Shown in pieces: positions 19,869-32,339 of a stretch of 64,000 nucleotides of DNA. The DNA lies in the NCBI RefSeq assembly GCF_025024155.1, contig NW_026251829.1, forward strand, positions 1 to 64,000, read 5' to 3'. A model generated the notes under the pieces. That model was not told the DNA's origin and did not search any database. It was given only the letters and a program-made list of their open reading frames with translations. Position numbers and translations under genes: made by a program. Within the stretch, counting starts at the first letter, position 1. Each line of letters opens with the position of its first letter. The stretch comes from Gamsiella multidivaricata. Its lineage: Eukaryota; Mortierellomycota; Mortierellomycetes; Mortierellales; Mortierellaceae.

Positions 19869-22800
19869 TTACCAAGGAGGTCCGCTATGCCCGTGCCCAT
19901 GGTCGTGTCCATGTGCATGTCCGTGGCCGTGTCCTTGCACATGTCTTAGACCTTGCAGGGCTTGAGGACGGTAGTTCGGGTCATGTTCACCGGGATGTCC
20001 TCCCACTTGCTGTCCATGGCGCGGAGAGGAATGCTTAGGCACAGAGTTATTATGTGGAGGAGGATACTGCGGATGATCCTGGACATGCATCAGTTTCTGT
20101 TGTGCAGGGTACTGTTGCTGCTGCTGCTGATGGTAAGAGACAGGTCCATGGCGAAAGTCATGTAGCGCATGCTGTTGTTCTTGCTGTTGCTGCTGCTGCT
20201 GCTGAGGATGTGGCGGTGCATGCTGAGGATATTGTCGTTGTGAGGAGTGAAGCGGCGGCTGATGATCTGACGGCAAGTGGCCCATGGATCCTCGTGCACC
20301 TGGTCCCCCGCGCGTATGATCCTCCTTCATGGCAAGCTCGTTCCCTAAAGCCGACCTTGCGCCTCCCCCGGGGTATAAGCGATAGGTCGGATCGTGAGGA
20401 GCACCAGTTCCATGATGTGGTGGGTAGGATGCGCCCTGCCTTTCTTGCGCAGAGGACGGATGAAGCGATTGAGAGTCATATGCGGACGAACGACCTGATC
20501 CAAAGTTCCCAGCATGGGCCTCTTGTTCATAATAACCCTGGTTGCCTGAGGCTGGAACTTGGTCATGATGGACTCCACGATATTGTCCAGACGCTTGTGG
20601 CTGTTTATGGTAGGTTAACTGTGGCTCTAAGTCGTGAAGCGACTCCTGTTCCGAGTGGCGACTCAAGGGCAAGTGTTGCTGCTGTTGTGGATGCATATGC
20701 TGGGGATGAGCGGGTCTAGCTTCATATCCCGCATGTGCTCCCGCTCCTTGTAGGGAGCCGTAGGTCCCTGGGTGATGTTCTACTTGCGCCTTCTTCCTTG
20801 AAGAGCCTCCCACCATCATTTGCTGTTGTTGTTGCTGCCGCTGCTGCTGCTGCTGATGCTGTGGGTGGTACGAAGGCTGCGCTGGTTGCTGCTGGTGATG
20901 TGCATGCGAAACTGTTCGTTGCTGTCCAGGACTCTGTGTTACTGGCGCTGATGGATAGACTCGAGCGTACTGTTCAGGCTGCACCTGTGATGACTTTACA
21001 CGGCCTCCTTGATGCGGCGAACCATGAGAATGGCCATGCTCGGGGGGCACAATACCTGGCTTGGACAATGACGAGTGCCTGGAGTGGGTCGGACGATCAG
21101 GGTTGGGTCGAGGACTCTCTTGAGCAGTCGCAGATCCTGGATGAGGGTACTGATCGTGATGAACAGCTCTGTTCGTAGGAGGGTTGCCATGCTGAGGTTG
21201 CTCTGCGCCAGAGTACATTGAGCGGCTTGGTGGGTGCGAAATAAGTTGAGGAGTCATAAGCGGAGCTTCACCGGAGACTCTCCTTCCTGAGGGCAGGGGC
21301 TGGGAAGGTGACTTAGTGTGCATATGTGGCGGAGGCGCCGGATATTGCGCATGGGCCTGCTGAGTCCACCGGTCCGCCTGCGGTCCCCCACGCTGTGACG
21401 GTGGCGCTACCGTCCGTGGAGACTGCGACTGGATTTGCGCTTTTCGCAGTTGGTGCTCGTACTCCTCTGTCCTAGTGTTCACATGCTGACCCATTCCTAT
21501 CAATTCTTGAGAAAGTTTCTGCTTCTTGGCCTGCTGGTGCCGCGTCATATTAGGGTCCACAACAGAAGGAGGCGTGCCTGGGCCCACATGCATGCCACGG
21601 TGTCCTGGCACGCTATACTCATGGGCATATGAAGAACGGCCGCCGTATTCCATTGATGCCGCATTTCCTCTTTGCGGATGCTCCTGGGAAGGATTGCGCT
21701 GGCCCCAATGAGGTGCTTCCCGACTCGGGAAATCTTCGTCACTGCGACTCTCAGGTTCAGAATCCTCGTCATTCAAAATGAACTGTAGCCTTGTCTTGGA
21801 CTCTCGCTTGGCTAGGGCAGCCTCATTCGCCCCTGATGTAAATGCGCTGTTGCCTCTCATCCTTGCGCCATCCACGTCAGACTGGAATGGTGCTGGGCCG
21901 CCTAATCCCTGAGGGGAGTATACGCTTTGGAAATACTCCATGTCATGCTTGTTTACACGCGGGTTATGATGTATAGGTGGGAAGTCGCGTCTTGCTGCAG
22001 TCTGCGGATGTTCTCGCGCCGTCGGTTGGGGTTGGACAATGGCAGTAACAACAGGCTTATACAATACGCCAACATCCGAGTGGGAGCGTCTATGATTTGT
22101 CTCTCCATGCTGTCCTAGATCTAGCCGCTTACTATGTGGCTGTCCATAAAGTTGCTCGGCAAGTTCCCGCTGGTCAGGCGCTGTTGGATCTGGACGTAGC
22201 GAATTGAGCGACTGCGATGTGCGCAAATGATGATCCATCGAATTGATTCTTCGATGGAGGCGCACAGTCTCCTCAGGCGGCCGCAAGTTGCTGTTGGGAA
22301 CGCCAGATGCCTGTTGATCGATCCGTCCTTGGTTAGGAGAATCGGATTCGCTTGGCATCGTGCGCTGGTCTCTTTGTGTAGGAGGTTGGGGTGCTGGGTC
22401 CCCTAGGGATTGGTTCAGTCCCTTCTGCTGACCGGAATACTGAGCGGAACGGGATTGCGTTCTAGGGCTGTTCTGGGCGCTTTGCTGTGTCTCGATCCGC
22501 GATGCAGCTTTGGATTGCCGAGTTGTGTAGCTCAACCGCTGCTGATCCTGAGGTGAAGATCCTTGCCGCTGAGTGCCCTGGGTCTGACTTCGCAATGAAG
22601 GAGAATCGCTGTTGGATTGTCGTCCTTGCTGCTGGTTGATCAGGCGGACTGGTTGGGCCCTGCGGTCCTGGACAGGTGCCTCATTTGCCTCCTGCAATTT
22701 TCTCTTTTGTGCCTTTTCTTTCCGTAGTCGCGACATTTTCTTAAACCTCTCGATATCCTCCGCCATCTTCGTCTCCTTCGCAGCCTGTTCTTCCATCTGT

Positions 22801-25800
22801 ATCTCTAGCCTGGACATCATCGCGGACCTCGCCCTTGCCATGACCAGCGCTTTTTCTTGGTTGGTAGGTGCTTGGTATGCCATTTGCTCCGCCATCGTAA
22901 GCGCCGGGGTGGGGAGTGGACCTGTCGTTACTGCAGTGCTACCAGCAATGTTCGTCACCTCCACGTTCTCCCCCAACGCAGCCACAAAGGGCTCCTGCTT
23001 CATCCTTTGGTTCGACTTCTTAGGCATAATGGGTTCTATTTTGACATACGCGCTCTCCTCCCCGAATCTGGAGACATCGCTCTCGGCCGGTGTTGAATCC
23101 TGATGCTGCGATACATCGTTGAACGATCTGGTATCCGCTATTGCGCTATGGTCTGGGGAGTCCAATAGACGAGATGGCTGCCGATCCGCAGGGCCTACTG
23201 CTACTGCCCCAGGGCTACTCAGTGGCGAGAGCAGTGGCGACCGCTTTGTTACATGTGGACTCATGTTAGGTGGGGCCAATGGAGAGCTGCTTGTTGGGTT
23301 CAAGGGTTGAGCAGGAGTAGGTTGAGGTGTTTCTATGTCAGTGACGCTCGATTCCATCTTACGAGATGGTAGGGCTCCGTCTGATAATTTTCGCCGCCGA
23401 GTAAACGTATCCTCTGACCGATCGTCTGCTGATAAGGATAAAGCAACTGTCCGCTTCCCGAGAACAGAAGGTTCAGCATCTTGAGCAGATGTCTTGATGG
23501 GAGCTGAAGTTATCAGTGCAGCTGCAGGTGCCGATTGAGACTTGCCGTCTGGTGTCGAGTCACCAACAATCTGCTGCACATCTGTCGTCTTTTCCTCTTC
23601 GTTCGATAGGATGAGGTTGGGCGGTGAGACATTCACTGGCGGGTAGGAGAGCGTTGGTGGAAGAGCAAGAGGTACAGCTGAGCGGGATGTTCCTGCTGGG
23701 GTAGGTGTATGAGCGGGAGTTGGTGTTTGCGGTTGGTTTTCGTGCGCTGCAGATGAAGCCCTCTGAGCTGCGACAGATACGCTCTCCATCACGTTCGTCG
23801 AATCTTCTGCTATGTCCGCAACCTTAGGAGCTGTTGCCACTGCTGGTGTTGCGGGTACTTCCTTTGCGCTTTCGGTAACGGACAGGGAGCTCTTCCGTGA
23901 AACGGACGATGTGGATCGCGGCGAAGTGCTTCCCGCAATCGAATCCCTGCTGTCGCGCCTTTCACCTCTAAATGTTTTGGTGCCTTTGTCTCCCAGCGGA
24001 GCTCTAGGAATAGGTGATACTGTCATCCACGACTTAATTGGCTGCAAATGTTCTGGAACTTGTGAGAGCTTTAGCGGGTTCTTGGCAATTGTTGCTGACG
24101 GTGGAGATGAAGATGCCGGAGCCGACGAAGTTCCCGCAGGTGTACCAGTCGGAGGAGGCGTCAATTTGTTGCTTGATGCTTGAGTAACGGATGTGGCAGA
24201 AGAATTTGCTGAGGAGGGACTGGAGCTGTGATCTTGTTCGGATGTTTTTGCGCTGCTAATGGCTGCTGCTGCAGACTGCGACGGTGTTTGGTCAGTGGAG
24301 GATTGCCGCGATTGGACGGGTTGAGGTTTTGGTGGTAAAGGATGGGAGAACGCCCCCGAGATAGCCGTCGGTTGTGAGTTCGAGGAGCCATGATCATCCA
24401 TAGATGACTTGTGCTCACGATCTCTCCTGGAAAAGTACCCAAGTGAACCTGAATGACTAGAGACAGAAGGCGATTGCAGATAGTGGGAGCTGAGCGAAGG
24501 GGTCAACGGTGGCGGGTGGCTCTCAGGATGGGTGCTGTTGATAGAAAGTGGTCGTACAGGGGGGCGTGGTTGAGCTGGGTGTGAGGACGATGCAGCACTT
24601 CCATTTGAGGACGCCCCGGCCTCTCTGGCCTTCCACTGTGTCCTGATATGATCGATTTGTGACTCCAACTATTCGCCCGCGCCATAAAACATTGTACAGC
24701 GTTAGACAGTTTGGAAGAAGGATTTGTTAAGAAGATAGCGATGGACATGAGATCTACGGCAACGAACCTGCTCTTTTGTAACAATGGTCTCCGTTCCTTT
24801 CACAAGTGCCAATACTGCGGTCTCGTCATCAATGTCCTTTTTGTCATCCCGAATACGATAGAATCGCCAGCCACCTGTCCGTGTCTCCAGACCATAGCCC
24901 TTCTCAAACATTTGTGTCGGCCATTGCGGGTCCCACCTATATGATGCGAGTGTCGCGTGTAAGCAATGGAAAATCGTGAAAGGGGCATAGTGATAAAGAC
25001 AGCTGCCCATCGTACCAAAACTCGGCAATCTTTCCATCTGGCGAGGAGTTGTGCCATCTAAATAAGTTGAATATTGGAGAGGTATTTGGGTGAGCGATAC
25101 CATGCAAGGATAGCCGGCAATACCTTCTATGAACATCCCACGTGGACCGTGCATTCATATAGCTTACTCCAGTGCAAGGGCTGGTTCCGGCGTTACATAG
25201 TCGTGAAACTTTGATCCTGTTCCTTGCTTCACATGTATACAGTACAGGGGTTTCCGCTCCTTGCTCATGGACACCTTGATCAGAAACTGCGCCGTTGTAT
25301 GGGATTTCCACTTTAATCTATGAATATTATATATATTCGGAAAGGCGAAATAGCATATTAGCGCAATAAAGTAATACATCGCAGCCAATACCTCGAACTA
25401 GAGCTTAAGAGAGTATTGCCTACAGCTTAGGGCTTGTTCCTGGTACATATGGCTGTTTCACTGGGGCAAATATCAAGCCCTCGCCTCCGTGCTTATGTCG
25501 CTTGCTGCCAGCTAAAATGACATTAAGTCCATATGATCGCTGCATTATCTTGCGCTCGATACTAAAAGAGAGTGAAGCAAATAAAAACACCGTTTTCTCT
25601 TTTAGCAATTCTTAACGTTCCCATCGAGCGAGATATTGCACGAATATCGCTGTTCAGAAGCCTTACGTGAACGGTTCCTTAGCTTTCACCTCGTTTGCCT
25701 TGCTTGTTTGCACCGCAATAACATCTTGATCCATCATCTAGAGGCAGCAAAATATGGGTTACATTGGCAGTTCGGTAAAATGAATTCCAAGTGGTCAATT

Positions 25801-26908
25801 ACAGCATCCGTCTTCAATTTACCCCTAATCGCGTGCTGTAGGATCTCTGGGTGACGACAGCTCCATTGAGCGCCATTAGGTCGAATACGAGGAAGCGAAG
25901 TGTCTTCTGCGAAATGGAGTATGAGAAGCATAAAAGAGAGAGAGATGAAGAAGTGAGTACATTCTACAAGGTTAATAAAAAAAATAAAAAAAAAACTGTC
26001 TCGAGTTCGTTCAATGTTCATACCTTGCTTCCATCGTTCTCCACCACCATTTCTCCATCGAGCAGCGTTTCGTTTTGATATTTTGTTGGATTGTCCCGCA
26101 GCGGGAGAAGCAGATGAGGTACAAATGAAATCTCATAGTGTCGGTCAATCTATAATGAGCACCGAGCAGACAAGGTCGTGTTAGAGGTCGATGATTATGA
26201 ACGCAGCTTAGATACGTTTGAAGCCGTTGTGACGCACCAGAAAACATGCCGGTCCCTTTTGGGTGTGTGTGCTTAGGAGCATGTAGCGTACACCGGCGAC
26301 CTTCTCCAAGACAAAGTACTCTTCGTTGGCCAGCAGTTGTAGGTGAGATGGCTCAAATGGAACTGGATATGAGCCAGGAAACCTGCGACAGCGACAATGA
26401 AGTTTACAGATAAAAGGACGACGTCAATATCCTTGAATACGATTTCCTCCATGAGTCCAACTCACCCGCTTTATTGCTGAGTGCTGCTTCTCTGTCTGTC
26501 TGTCTGTCTGCCTGTCTGTCTGCTTGTCTGCCTGCCTACTTGTCGGATATGTGATGTTGTCTGAAGCCTAATTGTCCTATACCATTTTTGTTTTGATTGT
26601 CCACATCCATGGAGTATGGGTACTTGTCTTTCTACAGTTTAACGACTACACTCCATGCTGCTGAGTACATCTTGATATATCAGACATCCGCTTCCTGAGT
26701 CCCGCCTTCAGATCCACGAATCATCCATGTTTCGAAAGCAATTGTTGATACTATCTGCCGAGGACAGGCTCCAGGGTGGGATAAACATGAAACGAAACAC
26801 AGTTCAGGTACAGTACTTGTCAGTCTTTGCATGCAGAAGAGACCGGATCCTGTCCTGTAAAGTCTTGCGGGTGACCGGATCGATCGGCATGCCAATCTCG
26901 AGCGGCAT
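19869..26908 (-). CDS. mRNA guanylyltransferase (capping enzyme) with a ~1600-residue disordered C-terminal tail
   Basis: Ten exons: 26908-26817, 26382-26238, 26149-26024, 25906-25823, 25737-25667, 25561-25424, 25317-25168, 25057-25016, 24936-24768, 24668-19869; about 1938 aa. The first nine exons carry the GTase motifs in order: FPGSYPVPF, EKVAGVRY (motif I), IDRHYE (III), LLDGEMV, LRFLVFDLMALNG (IIIa), GEGLIFAPVK (IV), LLKWK (V) and an OB-fold with GGWRFYRIRDDK (VI). Motif I has Ala where KxDG has Asp. The enzyme transfers GMP to the 5' diphosphate end of nascent Pol II RNA. The last exon begins LESQIDHIRTQWKARE, the usual C-terminal helix, then runs in frame into a Ser/Pro/Gln/His-rich tail. 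That tail has one charged helical patch (tail residues about 600-665) and a His-Gly repeat at the very end. The exon 8 donor is uncertain. Confidence 0.85.
26491..26538. repeat. (TCTG)n-type microsatellite in capping-enzyme intron 1
   Basis: Imperfect run of tctg/cctg tetranucleotides inside the 434-nt first intron. Confidence 0.8.
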
Positions 26909-28907
26909 CTGTGGTATGGAGGTGCGCAGTGTCAGGCTCATGGACCTTTATTGAATTGCGGCAAGTTGGATTGCCCTTTGGATCTGACAGCACACGTATT
27001 CACAGAGCGAGAGGTGTTGCAGTGCCAGTGTTGAGAGGCATGAAGTGCCAGTGTGCGTTGTTGTTTGCTGAGGTTGTTGCCTGTGCTGTAGTTTCCGATC
27101 TTGGCTTGCGTCTATGGGATCAAGAAGAGAAAGAGCCAGAGAGATGAGTTGATTGCGCGGCTGGTTTGCCATGGCGTGCCAAGGCGGGGTTGCAGAAGGA
27201 GGGCCTGTTGACGCGTTGAACACTGATATTTTGCCACTGAAGTCGGCTCTTGTGTGTGCAATGTGTCCGGTAACCTTCGCGCTGGTTAGTACGTACAGTA
27301 ATTAAGAGAGAATGGCGATGAGGAAGCGCGCAAGCCAAGTAAGAACGATGTGGGCCAACGGTAAAAAAATAAAAAAGGGAGAGGGTGCGGACGAGTGAAC
27401 AAGGAGTAGAGGGATGTTTGGGTTGTTTGTACAGTTGCAATTGAAAGAAATGATAATAATGAAAATAAGGATAGTAATAACAATAGCATTAGTACCCTGC
27501 ACCACAGTGCATCGTTCTGGGCTGAGAAAGAGTGGACAGAGTGAAAGGAAAGGATGGACCAGCAAAAGGCGTGATGGTGTTGGTGGATGGAGGTTGTCAA
27601 AACATTCATTTTTTTTTCCGAGAGCGCGTTGTTGACCTATCGTATCACAGCACGACAGCCAACTACAGCTGCTCAGAGGTGGCGTGCAGACACCGACTAT
27701 ATAGCCGCTTCGGATAGAGACATACAGTGTATAGAGGCAAATCGCGTATTTGGACAAACGCAAGGGACGACTACATCTCAAGGTACATCTAGGTACATGA
27801 GTGTGTCTATGGAAACCTTCCGATAAATGGATGACAGGGTCTTTATTTGCATCGATAAAATTCTATAGATAACTTTAGTCGCAGTCATAATACTTGGGAC
27901 CTGCATCCATGCATTGGTGTACTCGTTTGAGAATCCCGACCACTTTCCCAGCCTCCTATAGCAAAAATAAGCCCTGCGCTTGTGTACGGATGATTCCTTG
28001 CTGTGTTACTCATTACGACTTCGCCCATGGAATATCGTCCATCGTGAGTTATGTTTTGAGGTGAAGAGTAGGAGAAAGTGGAAACTCCAATGGTTTTACT
28101 GACATTGCGTGCACCTCAGATGCATAGACACACTTGATGGACAATCTTTCTGAAGAGAAAGCATCGATTCGCACGCGTATCCTGCCTGGAAAGCGGACGA
28201 AGCATTGCACAACATGGTGCGAATACTCTTTTACTTTTATTGCATTTGCGCAAAAGTAGATAGAGAAAGTGCGGGAAAGTGTTGAACTGCGAGGTTGCTG
28301 ACGGTTGATACTTGCCTAACTATCGCAAGAGATCGAGGCGGCACTACAATCATCAAGGCTTGTATTTTGGGAAGCTGTTCTTGCTCCTGCTAATATGAGG
28401 CTGCAGTGGAACTCAAGTGTTTAAATGCCTGTGTGAGTCAGTATCTGCCACAAGAGTGCTGTGTCCTAGGCGAACTGCGTACTTGTTGGACAAGCGGGAG
28501 TAGGGTGCCTGCTGAGATACCACACAGTCCCATGGCGAACGTGTTTTTCTAATTAGATAAATCAAAGCGCTACAGCATGAGACGGTGCAATTTGATGCAG
28601 TAGTTTATGCTCTCAATGCAAACGTTTATCTGTCTGTATCCACGACCGGATTGACATCTCCGGCGCCGGCTCTTGTCGCGTGGGAACCGCTGAATTGTGT
28701 GAATGACGGTGACTGCTATGTTACGTTGAAAAAGAAAACATATACTTTACTTCACATCTTTGGCCCTTCCCTTGAACCACAGACGGCACGGCAATAGCGG
28801 CAGTAACAACAAGTAAGTGTTATCATAAACAACAAGTCAGCGCCAGAGCACCAACGACCTTTCTAAGGCTATCTTCGTTTCACCCTGACAAAGATCGATA
28901 GGGCACC
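26909..28907. other. 2-kb divergent intergenic region
   Basis: Separates the starts of the capping-enzyme gene (minus) and the Myb gene (plus). Open frames of 70-160 codons on the minus strand are rich in Leu/Ser/Phe and antisense-like; I could not place any in a family. It is presumably promoter sequence for both genes. Confidence 0.45.
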
Positions 28908-31900
28908 ATGACATGGATATCAGTCGTCCTGGGAACGGGCTCCCGAGGCACCAAGGCTCGACTTTCAACACCCCGCGTGGTTGAGCACTGGGGATCAAAT
29001 GCTTTTATGACAGCAGTACTTCCATCACCCAGAATCATAGCAATGACCATGCCACGGAACAGGATCTTTCTGCAGTCGCCTCATTGTCGCATGCGTCGTC
29101 ATTGGATCCACTCTTCTCCCAGGACTCGTTCAACAGAAACTACGGTCGTACAGCCATCCAGAACCACCAATTTGAACTCGACCAGCACCAGTACGACCAA
29201 TACTGTAATCGATGCTAATACTGTAACGGCCCCTGCAGTGCTACCAAATAAATCAAGGAGAGGTGGTCATCATCCTCGGATAACGTACATCTGGACGCCT
29301 GAGATGGATAGGCAAATCATCGACATGCGACTCGAGGGAGACACCTGGCAGGAAATAGGCGCTGCTCTCGGACGGGACTTTAAAGCCATCCGCCTACGGT
29401 ACAAAAAGGAGCTGGATCCGGCCCTGCTTCGAGACTGGACACCCGCCAAGGTCGAGTACCTCAACACCTCGGTAACTCAAGGAAAGAACTGGCGTCAGAT
29501 CTCCGAGGAACTGTTGATGACACAGTCGGCCTGCCGTGAGAAATGGCTGAGCGTCAACCCGCAGATGGCGCTGCAGACCAAGGTCAAACCGCGACCTCGA
29601 CCAAAGGCTATCGTGAGGTCAGTTGCGTTTAAGGAGTCTGGATTGGTTGGGACAAGACGATATAAGTGGTGCGATCAGATGGATGCCTTGATGTTGAGTC
29701 TTAAGGATCGTGGGCTGAACTGGAGGCAGATCGGATCGGCCTTCGGGATGGTACCTATGACATGCTACATGCGGTATCGGCATCGATTAATACCTAGGCT
29801 CAAATCGGGCTGGGCGCCTCCCAAACTGGATACATCCAACGCGCCATACTACTTACTGCCGAATCGTCATCGACCAGACCCCAACGCTAGCGCATGTGCA
29901 GCTGAGACAAGCACCGAAAACAACAGCACGGATAATAGCACCATCGATAGCAACAGTGTTTCAACAGATGATCCCGATTCGATATGTGATCGGCCATCTA
30001 TCACAACACCGTTGGGGGCGGTGAGCAATGATTTTTTGTACAACACATTCGACCAGCCACCATTACATCCGAGGACATGGACAAAGGAAGAAGACGATTA
30101 TATCATTAAGAGTCGCGAAGAAGATGCATCGTTCAAAGCGATTGGCATACATCTCAACCTAGAACCTCGAGACTGTTCCCATCGATACTACTCTACTCTT
30201 TATCTTCCATCCAAGAACAAGGAATGGACGCATGAGCTTGTCGAGAAACTCCTTTACTATGTCGAGCAGGGGCTCGGCTGGACTACTATCGCCAATGATC
30301 TGGGCATTCATCGCATTGTCTGCAAGGAAAAATACAGGGAGCTCACGCAGCCAGAAACGTCGTCGTCTTCGACCAAATCACGAGATGCCATCGCCCAGAA
30401 TGCGAAAGGCCATACCTCCATAGCTGCCACATCAAGTTATCCAGGTCCCGACATGGTAGAGGACAATGATAACGAGGATGTCCTGGAAGAGTACGAACGC
30501 GATGAGGACCATCTTGATCAGCAAGATGACAATATCATAGACGAACTGCGAGGCGACTACAGGTCCGACTATGACGGTTATGGCGACGACGATGGCGATG
30601 ATGATGATGATGATGATGATAGCGGAGACGACATGCTGGATGTTGATGTACCGGAGGATGGAGAGGGCTTCACGGACGATGATATCATTCGCACAGGCAG
30701 ATGGTCTAAGAAGCAGAAGCCCATTTCGCCTTCGACGACAACCGTTCACGATGTTTGGGACCGGGAATCGTTTGTGAGGGAGGTCAAAAAGAGATGGACA
30801 CCAGAAGAGGAGACGACCTTGATTCAGCATGTCATCAGGAATGGAACACGCGCCTGGCAGGAGATTTCTGATGCACTGGCCGGGCGCCATTCTGCGGAGG
30901 AGTGCCAGGGCTATTGGAAGCATCTTGATATGCCTGTCCGTCGCGCTGAGAAGCAGTCGTACAAGTGGGAGCCCCACAAGGAGGCCCTCTTCTGGAGACT
31001 GTGGCTCGAGAGTGGATCTGATTTTGACGAAATATCAAGGAAGCTCTGCAACTTCAAGGGATTTGAGGGTGCAGGAGCATTACAGTCATCCGACCAAGGA
31101 CAGTCATCGACATCGAGTAGAATTACTATTCAGGACTGCGAGGAGCTCTTCACTCAGCGGACGCAACAATTGCGGAAGGTGGCCGGAGAGCAGCAGGACG
31201 ACGAAGTGTTCCGAAATGACTGTGTTGAGATGGCATTGATGCTCAGCAAACCTTCACCTTTCAAATGGGACAAGGAAAAGTCAGTCAAGCTGCAGAAACT
31301 CGTTCGACAGCGCCTCAAGTCGCGAGATATTCAGGTTAATTGGATTAACTGGAGATGGGTGGCTCGCCATGTTGGTGGTGGTGTGACCGCACAGCGCTGT
31401 TGTGTTCACTGGAGGCAGTTGAGGAAGGTGGAGATTGACAAGGAATCCTGGACCGACGAGGACATCCTGCTGCTGGAACAAGGCATTCGGGAGATCGGCC
31501 CGACTTTCAACCACCCCGACAACCAGTCCACTTCATCGCCTCCCTCTGCCACTGCTGCTGCAGCGGTATCAGTTGATAATTCTGGCAGCAGCTCGGAGCC
31601 GAACCTGACAGGATTCCGCGCCATCCAAAGGTTTTATCTTCCGGATCGCAGTATTGAGGCTATGCAGCGAAAGTACTTTTTGCTGTCTGATAAAGGATCG
31701 ACCGTCACAATGCGCGAGTATATGTCCGTCATGGATGCAGTGGACGAGTACGGCTTGGATCAATGGGACAAAGTGGTCGAAGCCCTGAAGTCGTCTTTAT
31801 CATCGTCCTCACCCTCAGCATCAGGGGCACAGGGGTCAAGTTTTGTTGGTTGGACGAAAGCGCCATGTCGCCGTGTGTGGGAAGCGTCATATAGGCACCA

Positions 31901-32099
31901 CCTGCTATATACCCCATGGACCTTCGAGGAGGACCGGGATCTGAAGGAATCAGTTGATCGGATTGGGCTGCAGGAATGGGTGGCGGTCTCGCGCTTCTTC
32001 CCTGGAAAGTCGGCCTGGCAATGTCGCCTACGCTGGTGCCAACTGACGGATCCTATCCAGCCAGCACAATCCGCTGCGCCACTTCCAGACCATCTTTAG
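28908..32099 (+). CDS. Large multi-repeat Myb/SANT-domain protein
   Basis: Intronless ORF of 1063 aa. About ten Myb/SANT-like helical repeats begin near residues 127 (YIWTPEMDRQI), 175 (RDWTPAKVEYL), 252, 388 (RTWTKEEDDYI), 433, 625 (KRWTPEEETTL), 680, 785, 845 (ESWTDEDILLL) and 1005 (TPWTFEEDRDL). The usual spaced Trp residues and final WCQL/YRHRL-type helices are visible. An acidic stretch (about residues 515-600, with a GAT run near 30598) divides the repeats in two sets. Such proteins are usually DNA-binding (c-Myb or SNAPC4-like), but I cannot name an orthologue. The N-terminal 60 residues are basic with several Met, so the true start could be at residue 34, 46 or 48. Confidence 0.85.
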   Translation: MTWISVVLGTGSRGTKARLSTPRVVEHWGSNAFMTAVLPSPRIIAMTMPRNRIFLQSPHCRMRRHWIHSSPRTRSTETTVVQPSRTTNLNSTSTSTTNTVIDANTVTAPAVLPNKSRRGGHHPRITYIWTPEMDRQIIDMRLEGDTWQEIGAALGRDFKAIRLRYKKELDPALLRDWTPAKVEYLNTSVTQGKNWRQISEELLMTQSACREKWLSVNPQMALQTKVKPRPRPKAIVRSVAFKESGLVGTRRYKWCDQMDALMLSLKDRGLNWRQIGSAFGMVPMTCYMRYRHRLIPRLKSGWAPPKLDTSNAPYYLLPNRHRPDPNASACAAETSTENNSTDNSTIDSNSVSTDDPDSICDRPSITTPLGAVSNDFLYNTFDQPPLHPRTWTKEEDDYIIKSREEDASFKAIGIHLNLEPRDCSHRYYSTLYLPSKNKEWTHELVEKLLYYVEQGLGWTTIANDLGIHRIVCKEKYRELTQPETSSSSTKSRDAIAQNAKGHTSIAATSSYPGPDMVEDNDNEDVLEEYERDEDHLDQQDDNIIDELRGDYRSDYDGYGDDDGDDDDDDDDSGDDMLDVDVPEDGEGFTDDDIIRTGRWSKKQKPISPSTTTVHDVWDRESFVREVKKRWTPEEETTLIQHVIRNGTRAWQEISDALAGRHSAEECQGYWKHLDMPVRRAEKQSYKWEPHKEALFWRLWLESGSDFDEISRKLCNFKGFEGAGALQSSDQGQSSTSSRITIQDCEELFTQRTQQLRKVAGEQQDDEVFRNDCVEMALMLSKPSPFKWDKEKSVKLQKLVRQRLKSRDIQVNWINWRWVARHVGGGVTAQRCCVHWRQLRKVEIDKESWTDEDILLLEQGIREIGPTFNHPDNQSTSSPPSATAAAAVSVDNSGSSSEPNLTGFRAIQRFYLPDRSIEAMQRKYFLLSDKGSTVTMREYMSVMDAVDEYGLDQWDKVVEALKSSLSSSSPSASGAQGSSFVGWTKAPCRRVWEASYRHHLLYTPWTFEEDRDLKESVDRIGLQEWVAVSRFFPGKSAWQCRLRWCQLTDPIQPAQSAAPLPDHL

Positions 32100-32339
32100 A
32101 TTCTTCAACAGAGAGCTCAGCAGAATCTCCAGCACCATTTTCAGTAGAGACCTCAGCAGAGTCTTCGGCACAGTTATAGCTTCACTCCCTTTGCATCGTA
32201 CAATTTGAACATCTTTTATGCTAATAAAAAGGCCCATCAACATAGCACCTTTTCTTCACTTTGTCGCTAGTAATATGTTTATTGGCATTATGTTACACGG
32301 AAGGGATGGTGAAGATGAGGAAAGGAGACGGAAAATGCA

